From Denitromonas halophila (GTDB lineage Bacteria > Pseudomonadota > Gammaproteobacteria > Burkholderiales > Rhodocyclaceae), in assembly GCF_007625155.1 (NCBI RefSeq), contig NZ_VMNK01000001.1, positions 1-64,000 of the forward strand: a stretch of 64,000 nt of DNA, written 5' to 3'. The number at the start of each line of letters is the position of its first letter. The first letter of the stretch is position 1. The translations under genes were made by a program, and so were the position numbers. Of this stretch, positions 58,003 through 64,000 are shown piece after piece. Under the pieces are notes generated by a model that saw only the letters and a program-made list of their open reading frames with translations, did no database searches and was not told the DNA's origin.

Positions 58003-58167
58003 GCTTCGGGAGCAGAATGGGTCTTCAAACTATGGAGATGAACTGCGACATGTTTACTCCCAGCACGCCGATCTGGTTGCGTTCGTTCGGTGGTGATTGA
58101 GAAAGCGGTGATTGTCGATTTGATAGATCAGGCTGTCGATTCAACGATGAAGACCATCACGACCATC
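58003..58167. other. Junction sequence between kinase remnant and ankyrin gene
   Basis: 165 bp of lower-GC sequence with no recognised gene. A 22-codon frame on the plus strand (ATG 58032 to TGA 58100) exists but has no supporting features. It contains the breakpoint of the kinase deletion. Confidence 0.4.
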
Positions 58168-58722
58168 TCAATGAAGCTTTCGATCAGCGGCGTTCTGCGC
58201 GTCTTTAATTGCCTGGACTATGTCGTCGCGACCAACCAGGGCTGCCAATTCAAGCGCATTCAGTCCAGAGTCGTCGAGAGCATCGCATTTGCTCCCGCCA
58301 GAAACAATTACTTGTACGACATCGATATGGCCTTTGAATACAGCCCAGAACAGCGCAAAGTCGCCTTCGTGCGATCGAATGTCTGGATCTGCGCCTAGCT
58401 TAAGCAGTCGAGAAACGATGTCAGCATGTCCATTGAAGGCTGCCCAGAATAGTGGCGTCCAGCCGGAGACGTCTTGTAGGTCGATGTTCGCGCCATGGCT
58501 CAACAGTGCCTCGACCATTGTCCATTTTCGCCAATAGACTGCGTGGAACAACGCCGAGCAGCCTTGAGCGTCGCGATGCTGGTCTGGAGAGCCGAGTGAA
58601 AGCAGCTGCTGCAGCGCTTTCAAATCATCCATCTTGATGGCGTCAATCAATGGCTGTACTGAGGATGGAGGGTGTCGAGGTCTTTGCATATTGGTCATGT
58701 CGTCTGGCAGGGCCTTGCTCAC
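58168..58722 (-). CDS. Ankyrin-repeat protein
   Basis: A 184-residue protein with four ankyrin repeats, for example QGCSALFHAVYWRKWTMVEA, SGWTPLFWAAFNGHADIVSR and SHEGDFALFWAVFKGHIDVV, each with the helix-turn-helix pattern and LL-x-x-GA turn. It has no signal peptide or other domain, so it probably mediates protein contacts in the cytoplasm. Base composition is lower than in the flanks (31 G/C of 60 in 58261-58320), which suggests transfer. It lies at a deletion scar and has no operon partner. Confidence 0.9.
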   Translation of the reverse strand: MSKALPDDMTNMQRPRHPPSSVQPLIDAIKMDDLKALQQLLSLGSPDQHRDAQGCSALFHAVYWRKWTMVEALLSHGANIDLQDVSGWTPLFWAAFNGHADIVSRLLKLGADPDIRSHEGDFALFWAVFKGHIDVVQVIVSGGSKCDALDDSGLNALELAALVGRDDIVQAIKDAQNAADRKLH

Positions 58723-58863
58723 GATTGCTTATTCGAAGAGGAAATGATGCCGTTCGTCATCCTTTTCTAGATACCCGATTGCGTGTCAGGAAGGTTGTAA
58801 AGGTGTGTCGCCTAGCGGCGTTGCGGCCTTCGTCGCCGATATGTTTTTCAGCCGAGTCGTAGG

Positions 58864-58898
58864 CCGGTGGTCCCCTCCTGCATGCAGGCGACCACCGG
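58864..58898 (-). terminator. Strong hairpin at the 3' end of the metal-efflux operon
   Basis: The stem CCGGTGGTC/GACCACCGG encloses a second palindrome, CCTGCATGCAGG. It lies 8 bp past the stop of the His-rich gene. No T-tract follows on the minus strand, so termination is unproven. Confidence 0.5.
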
Positions 58899-58906
58899 GA
58901 AAGACG

Positions 58907-59293
58907 TTACTTGAGAGCAAAGCGCGCCGTCAGCGTGGGCTTGCCCGGCACGGTCACAACGGCGACAAGCTTTGTTCCAGCGCCGACCTTGAAGGCCCCC
59001 CTGGCTTCAAGTTTCTCGCCTGCGGGCTTCAACTCGACTTCCTGCTTTTCGGCGCCAGAGAGGATCGTCAGTTTCCCGCTGCCATTGGCGACATCGACGG
59101 GTTTGCCGTGATCGCGCAGATGCAACTGAATGAGATCCGGCTGGGCTACGAGTTCCAGATCCACGTCCTTGACCTCGGTAACCACGCCACCGTGAAGGGC
59201 TTCGTGCTCGTGGCCATGGTCATGTTTGCCGGCGGCAATGGCTGAAAAGCTGGCGCACAGGGCTACCGCAACGATCAGTTTTGAAATCTTCAT
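58907..59293 (-). CDS. Small His-rich periplasmic metal-efflux accessory protein
   Basis: A 128-residue protein with a signal peptide (ISKLIVAVALCASFSAIAA) followed by a histidine cluster, GKHDHGHEHEALHGG, likely to bind a divalent metal, and a beta-rich domain (LVAQPDLIQLHLRDHGKPVD, VGAGTKLVAVVTVPGKPTLT). Proteins of this kind accompany CzcCBA/CusCBA systems as periplasmic metal scavengers. It is 42 bp after the RND pump gene and is the last gene of the operon. Confidence 0.82.
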   Translation of the reverse strand: MKISKLIVAVALCASFSAIAAGKHDHGHEHEALHGGVVTEVKDVDLELVAQPDLIQLHLRDHGKPVDVANGSGKLTILSGAEKQEVELKPAGEKLEARGAFKVGAGTKLVAVVTVPGKPTLTARFALK

Positions 59294-59335
59294 TTTTTCT
59301 CCTTTCGGGTTTCGTTGATGAGGCGTCGATGACGT

Positions 59336-62300
59336 TCAGAAAGCTTCGGCGTTGTGATCAGAGAGCAGGCGCTCGGCATCACGCCGACCGAAGAGCCAGA
59401 ACATTACTGGGGTAAGGAAGGTGTCGAGCAGCGTCGAGCTGATAAGGCCCGAAAAGATAACCACCGCGACCGGGTGCAGGACCTCAGTACCTGGCCGTTC
59501 CGCTTCGAATAGCAACGGTGCCAGTGCAAACGCGGTCACGAGAGCGGTCATCAAGACTGGCGACAGGCGCTCCAACGAGCCGCGAACGATCATCTTGTGA
59601 TCAAAACTCTCACCTTCGATACGCATCAGATTGATGTAATGGCTGACCTTCAGAATGCCGTTTCGCACCGATATGCCCGCCAGAGTGATGAAGCCGATCA
59701 ATGCTGCAACCGACAGCGGTTGCCCCGAGATCCAAAGGCCGATCACGGCGCCGACGAGCGCGAGCGGAATGTTTGCCATGATCAGCGCTGAGAGGCGTAC
59801 GGACTTGTAGCGGCTGAAGAGGACCACGAACATCAGCACCAGCGAAATCAGTGACAACAGGCCGACGAGTCTGGAGGCCTCTTCCTGTGCCTGGAACTGC
59901 CCACCTAGCGTGATGAAGTACCCCTCGGGCAATTTCATATCGGCCACGGTCGCACGAATATCCGCGACGACCTCCGACAGCGGACGCTGCTGGGCATTGG
60001 CCGACAACACGATACGGCGTTTGCCGTCGTCGCGGCTGATCTGATTGGGACCGTCGCCGTCTTCGATGGAGGCGAGCTTCGACAAGGGAACATGCCCCGT
60101 GGGCGTTTCCACAAGGATCTGCGCGAGTCCATCGACGGAGCGCGCAGATTCCGGCAGGCGCACGACCAGCGCGAAGCGCCTCCCGCCCTCTACGATCTGC
60201 GTCACCTTTTCGCCTTCGACCAGACTCTGTAGCGTAGCCAGGATTTGGGGCGCAGGGACGCCGTAGCGTGCTGCGGCCGCATAGTCGATGCGTACCTTGA
60301 TCTGCGGCGCCAGCACTTGCTTCTCGATTTCGAGGTCAGCAAGCCCTGGAATGCTGGACAGGCGCGCCTGCAGGGCGTCGGCCTGCCCCCGAAGCGTATC
60401 GAGATCTTCTCCGAAAATCTTGATGGCAATTTGCGACCTCACGCCCGACAGCATGTGATCGATCCGGTGCGAGATCGGCTGTCCAATCGCGATTGCGGCC
60501 GGCATATTGACGAGTCGTGAGCGAATGTCGGCAGTGATCTCTCCCATTGAGCGAGTCATTTCGGACGTAGGAATGAGTCCAAGATCGAGCTCGCTGACGT
60601 GCACGCCTTCGGCATGTTCGTCCAGTTCCGCGCGTCCGCTGCGGCGTCCGACGTGGGTGACTTCAGGCACCTGCTTGACCAATACCTCGGCCTGTTGTGC
60701 GAGTGCGGTCGATTCGGCGAGCGTTACCCCGGGGTTGAGGCGCATGCCGATGAGCAGCGTCCCTTCATTGAATGGAGGCAAGAACGTTGTCGGGAAGAAA
60801 GGAACCGCCGCCGCTGCAACGAGAATGGCAGCCGCTCCCGCGGCCACTGCCGCTCTCGGCCTGTCGAGGACGGCCTGCAGGCCGTTACGATATCGCGCCT
60901 TGAGCCAGGCCAGAACACGGGTATCGCCATGCTCCAGGGACTTCATGCGTGGCAGCAGGTAAAACGACAACACGGGCGTTACCGTCACGGACACCACCAG
61001 TGAGGCGAGTGTCGACACGATGAACGCCACGCCCAGCGGCACAAAGAGCCTGCCTTCCATTCCGGGCAATGCGAACAGCGGCAAGAACACGAGGACGATG
61101 ATCACGGTTGCGTACAGAATGGCCGAACGCACTTCCATGGTCGCGCTGGCAACCAGTTCGATCGGGTGTAGATGGTGCTCGGGATGCTTGACGCGATCTT
61201 CCTTCAGTCGCCGCAACACGTTCTCGACACCAACCACTGCATCGTCAACGAGCCCACCGATGGCAATTGCGAGCCCGCCAAGTGTCATTGTGTTGATTGA
61301 CAGCCCGTGATACTTGAAAACCAGGGCGGTCATGAAAATCGATACCGGAATTGCCGTCAGCGCAATCACGGTCGGGCGAAGGGTTCCAAGGAAGAAAAAC
61401 AGGATCGCCGCAACAAATACCGATGCACCAATGAGTTTGCCCTGTAGCGTGCTGATCGAGGCCTCAATGAAACTCGCTTGACGGAAGGTTACCTGTGGCG
61501 CCTCCATGCCCTCCGGCAACGACTTTCCCATTTCAGAGAGCGCAGTCTCGATGGAACGTGTCAGATGGATTGTGTCCGCTGTGGGTTGTTTCTGGATTCC
61601 CAGAATGACCGCGGGCTTTCCTTCGAAACCTGCGTCACCGCGCTTGATGGCGGGGGCAAAGGTAACCGACGCGATCTGCCTCAGCAGGATTGGTTGTCCC
61701 TCCTTTGCCGTAATTGCGAGGTTTTTCAGGTCGTCAAGATTTGAGGTGCGGCCGAGATTGCGGATCAAGTACTCGCGCCCGTTCAACTCGAGAAAGCCAC
61801 CCGATGTGTTCGACGAAAAACCGCGTATTGCCGACTCGAGCTGATCAAGCGAAATTTCGAGTTCGGCCATCCTTCGAGTATCCGGCTGTACCTGGAACTG
61901 CCGAACTTCGCCTCCGATCGGAATGACCTGCGCGATGCCCGGGATGGCCATCAACCGCGGGCGGAGCACCCAGTCCGCGTACTCTCGCACCTGCATCGGT
62001 GACATCTTCATGGTGTCGATCGGGATCGCGATCTGCATGATCTCGCCCATGATCGAGCTGATCGGCCCCATCCGCGGAATCACGTCCGCTGGTAGTCCTT
62101 CCTCCATTGCGGAAAGCCGCTCGGATACCATCTGCCGGGCACGGAAAATTTCCGTGCTCCAATCAAACGTCACGTAAATGAACGACAGTCCTGAGCTAGA
62201 AATCGAGCGCACGGACTCTACCCCCGGAAGACCATTCATCGTTGTCTCGAGCGGGAAGGTGATGAGTTGCTCGACTTCCTCGGCAGCCATGCCGCCCGAT

Positions 62301-62455
62301 TCGGTCATGATGGTCACGGTCGGTTTGTTCAGATCGGGGAATACATCCACTGGTGAGCGTGACAGCGTGAATGCGCCGTAGGCCATCAGCACGATACTCG
62401 CGATGATCACCAGCAGGCGGTTGCCCAGGCTGTTGTCTAATAGCCACTTGAACAT
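59336..62455 (-). CDS. Heavy-metal RND efflux pump (CzcA/CusA family)
   Basis: A 1039-residue inner-membrane proton antiporter with the twelve-helix RND layout and two large periplasmic loops. The start FKWLLDNSLGNRLLVIIASI and VDVFPDLNKPTVTIMTESGG are HME-RND hallmarks. The proton-relay segment of helix 4 near residue 403 reads AIAIGGLVDDAVVGVENVLR, not the DFG-x3-DGA of CzcA; it is closer to CusA-type pumps, so copper/silver or another metal is possible. It works with the adaptor encoded just upstream. Confidence 0.94.
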   Translation of the reverse strand: MFKWLLDNSLGNRLLVIIASIVLMAYGAFTLSRSPVDVFPDLNKPTVTIMTESGGMAAEEVEQLITFPLETTMNGLPGVESVRSISSSGLSFIYVTFDWSTEIFRARQMVSERLSAMEEGLPADVIPRMGPISSIMGEIMQIAIPIDTMKMSPMQVREYADWVLRPRLMAIPGIAQVIPIGGEVRQFQVQPDTRRMAELEISLDQLESAIRGFSSNTSGGFLELNGREYLIRNLGRTSNLDDLKNLAITAKEGQPILLRQIASVTFAPAIKRGDAGFEGKPAVILGIQKQPTADTIHLTRSIETALSEMGKSLPEGMEAPQVTFRQASFIEASISTLQGKLIGASVFVAAILFFFLGTLRPTVIALTAIPVSIFMTALVFKYHGLSINTMTLGGLAIAIGGLVDDAVVGVENVLRRLKEDRVKHPEHHLHPIELVASATMEVRSAILYATVIIVLVFLPLFALPGMEGRLFVPLGVAFIVSTLASLVVSVTVTPVLSFYLLPRMKSLEHGDTRVLAWLKARYRNGLQAVLDRPRAAVAAGAAAILVAAAAVPFFPTTFLPPFNEGTLLIGMRLNPGVTLAESTALAQQAEVLVKQVPEVTHVGRRSGRAELDEHAEGVHVSELDLGLIPTSEMTRSMGEITADIRSRLVNMPAAIAIGQPISHRIDHMLSGVRSQIAIKIFGEDLDTLRGQADALQARLSSIPGLADLEIEKQVLAPQIKVRIDYAAAARYGVPAPQILATLQSLVEGEKVTQIVEGGRRFALVVRLPESARSVDGLAQILVETPTGHVPLSKLASIEDGDGPNQISRDDGKRRIVLSANAQQRPLSEVVADIRATVADMKLPEGYFITLGGQFQAQEEASRLVGLLSLISLVLMFVVLFSRYKSVRLSALIMANIPLALVGAVIGLWISGQPLSVAALIGFITLAGISVRNGILKVSHYINLMRIEGESFDHKMIVRGSLERLSPVLMTALVTAFALAPLLFEAERPGTEVLHPVAVVIFSGLISSTLLDTFLTPVMFWLFGRRDAERLLSDHNAEAF

Positions 62456-62470
62456 CAGTTGGGTGCTCCG

Positions 62471-63583
62471 TTAGCGAATCTGGTTGATCAAGGTCGCAGC
62501 GCCGGTCGCGACGCGCTCGCCTGTGGCAAGGCCCGATGTCACCGCCACGGTGACGCCGTCGAGCGGAGCAACGGTGACGGTGCGCGGCTCGAATCGCTCG
62601 GCTGCGGTCTTGACCCAGACAATGGTCTGGTTTGCCGGATTCTTCAGCACCGATGCGGCGGGAACCCGGATGCCGGCAATCGTGCTGCGCGTTTGCACAT
62701 AGACTTCGAGTGGCTGCCCCACCGCCAGCCGTTCGAGCGCTTCCCCCGTGGCGGCAAAAGACAGCGGTAGAGCCTGTTCTCGCAAGCGCCTTGCGGCACC
62801 TATGAACTCAAGTGGCACGCGCGATTCGCCAACCGCGATGCTCGCACCAGCAATGTCAGAGGTCATATCGGTGTCGTAGGCCAGTGCCTCGACCCGCATT
62901 CGTCGGGGGTCGACGATTTCGAAAATGAGCTCCCTCGCATCAACAACCTGTCCGGCGACGGCATTGCTTGACGCAATCGCCCCCGACACCGGGGCCACCA
63001 ATGCATCACGGTTGCCGAGTCCGCCGCTGACTGCCTTGGCTCTTGCCGTCAGGCTCGCCAGTTCGCTCTCCGCCGCCTCGATCTCCTTTCGGGGAACGGT
63101 ATCGGCAAGATCTTTCAGGCGTGCCAGGCGTTTTTCCGCAAGCGACCTTGTCGCCTTCAGTTCGGCGAGTTGGGCCACCTGGTTCGAGCGCTCAATGGGA
63201 TCAACAGAGGGCACGACATACGCGAGCACGGTCCCCTTTGCTACGGTCTGTCCTGACACGGGCAGGCCGCCCGGTCCTGCTTCGAGTCGGCCGGCGACCA
63301 GCGCTTGTACCTTGCCGCCGGAGTTTGGATCCATGGCCACCCGCCCCGCGAGCGCCAAGGTACGTGGCAACTCGCCTGTCTCTGCAACAATCGTGCGTAC
63401 CGCAATCTGGCGTTGAGCAGGCTTGGGGAGGAAAACACTGCCATCGGGCTGGCGCGCCGGGCCGTTCGTGTTGGCAGCAGCAGGCCCCTCGTCTCCATGG
63501 CTATGCCCCTCGCCTGCGAAGGTAGTCCACGAGGCGCTCGTCGCCGCCAGGAACAGTGTGAGCATCAGAATCTTCGACTTCAT
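62471..63583 (-). CDS. RND efflux periplasmic adaptor (CzcB/CusB family)
   Basis: A 370-residue membrane-fusion protein. The signal peptide (ILMLTLFLAATSASWTTFAG) is followed by a short His/Gly/Glu metal-binding stretch, EGHSHGDEGP. The lipoyl and alpha-hairpin region (VAQLAELKATRSLAEKRLAR) and beta-barrel (PVSGAIASSNAVAGQVVDAR) follow. ATG at 63583 overlaps the stop of the upstream gene (ATGA). It lies 15 bp before the pump gene. No CzcC-type outer-membrane gene is visible; it may lie beyond the window. Confidence 0.93.
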   Translation of the reverse strand: MKSKILMLTLFLAATSASWTTFAGEGHSHGDEGPAAANTNGPARQPDGSVFLPKPAQRQIAVRTIVAETGELPRTLALAGRVAMDPNSGGKVQALVAGRLEAGPGGLPVSGQTVAKGTVLAYVVPSVDPIERSNQVAQLAELKATRSLAEKRLARLKDLADTVPRKEIEAAESELASLTARAKAVSGGLGNRDALVAPVSGAIASSNAVAGQVVDARELIFEIVDPRRMRVEALAYDTDMTSDIAGASIAVGESRVPLEFIGAARRLREQALPLSFAATGEALERLAVGQPLEVYVQTRSTIAGIRVPAASVLKNPANQTIVWVKTAAERFEPRTVTVAPLDGVTVAVTSGLATGERVATGAATLINQIR

Positions 63584-64000
63584 GCTGCACCCCCTGCCTG
63601 ACCGTTGCGAACACTTCCCTTTCTCTGCGCGGCCCAGCCGATGAGTCCAATCGCGGCTACGCCGGCACCCAGCCACGGCGCGTAAGCCTTCCACTCGGGC
63701 GCGTCGGCTACCGCCAGCGTGCTGGCGTCGTCATCGTGCAGATCTAGTTCACCGACCAACAGATCGCTTTCCTGTCCGGCGATGACCGTTGCAGTTACGG
63801 CGACGACGCCGGAGTCGAGTTCCTGCTGAAGCGTGGCCTCGAATTCTCCGACGGCATGGTTTTCGACAGGGATGGAAACACCGCCGAGTTCGAGCGCCAG
63901 ACTTGCGCCCTCGACCGGGCTGTTGTCGTCGAAGCGGTCAAGATACAGGGTGATCCTCTTGCCATTGACGATGCCGACGAGCTCAAAGAGTTCAGATGCC
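63580..64000 (-). CDS. Metal-efflux-associated periplasmic protein with C-terminal anchor (partial)
   Basis: An open minus-strand frame runs from the window edge to a TGA at 63580 and encodes at least 140 residues; the N-terminus is outside. The visible part is a beta-rich domain (ELFELVGIVNGKRITLYLDR, ATLQQELDSGVVAVTATVIA), then an acidic linker (LDLHDDDAST) and one C-terminal helix (WLGAGVAAIGLIGWAA) with a basic end. It is translationally coupled to the adaptor. It could be a periplasmic sensor or metal-loading domain; I do not recognise the family. Confidence 0.8.
   Translation of the reverse strand, partial: ASELFELVGIVNGKRITLYLDRFDDNSPVEGASLALELGGVSIPVENHAVGEFEATLQQELDSGVVAVTATVIAGQESDLLVGELDLHDDDASTLAVADAPEWKAYAPWLGAGVAAIGLIGWAAQRKGSVRNGQAGGAA

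Noticed and set aside
58032-58100. 22-codon frame beginning MEMNCDMFTPSTPIW at the deletion scar
   Set aside because: Too short, no ribosome binding site of note and no family; may be a fragment of another gene.

Overview
The window reads as chromosomal DNA of a high-GC betaproteobacterium, most likely of the Rhodocyclales (Azoarcus/Thauera/Zoogloea type). This is inferred from the gene repertoire (type IV pilus pilB-pilC-pilD block, SecB, cytochrome c4, exosortase-A-associated genes, TRAP transporters) and gene order; no rRNA or marker gene fixes the taxon. Coding density is high, and most intergenic gaps are under 200 bp. No tRNA, rRNA or CRISPR array was seen.

Layout. (1) 1-141: the right end of an IS3-family insertion sequence, cut by the window edge. 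(2) 255-14395: an accessory surface-polymer/small-molecule locus built from families that accompany exosortase A (PEP-CTERM) systems. The minus strand carries a flippase, an ATP-grasp/phosphatase fusion, a family-2 glycosyltransferase, a sulfotransferase, two alpha/beta hydrolases, a PLP decarboxylase, an asparagine-synthase-like ligase and an acyltransferase. Divergent on the plus strand are an acyl-CoA ligase, an acyl carrier protein and a TPR protein. The exosortase itself is not in the window. (3) 14396-23026: argB, an exported beta-helix protein, hsp20, an overlapping trio of barnase-like RNase, barstar and NudB, a receiver/TPR protein with a degenerate phosphorylation site, then aspS, DUF502 and FmdB-type genes. 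(4) 23134-31484: pilD-pilC-pilB, a CorC/HlyC-type protein, a CcsA-like protein, ffh, and a ferritin-like protein.

(5) 31766-41648: cytochrome c4, engB, hemB, a GNAT enzyme, a HAD phosphatase, bioC-bioB, comF, trmL, then a minus-strand run of ArsR regulator-rhodanese-grxC-secB-SH3 protein-gpsA. The regulator has the two-cysteine arrangement of persulfide sensors. (6) 41765-49345: gpmA-envC-ctpA, a small conserved protein, moeB, and convergent glyA-nrdR-ribD. (7) 49421-57813: a histidine phosphatase, a TRAP transporter QM pair with no adjacent binding protein, a DUF3501/Fe-S oxidoreductase/rubrerythrin cluster, and pepN. (8) 57814-58722: a scar containing the last 62 codons of a sensor kinase and a lower-GC ankyrin-repeat gene. 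(9) 58907-64000: a heavy-metal RND efflux operon (membrane-anchored protein cut by the edge, adaptor, pump, small His-rich periplasmic protein).

The most unusual content is the 255-14395 locus. It combines acyl/aminoacyl activation on a dedicated carrier protein, decarboxylation, amide ligation by a glutaminase-dead ligase, sulfation and glycan export, and its product is unknown.
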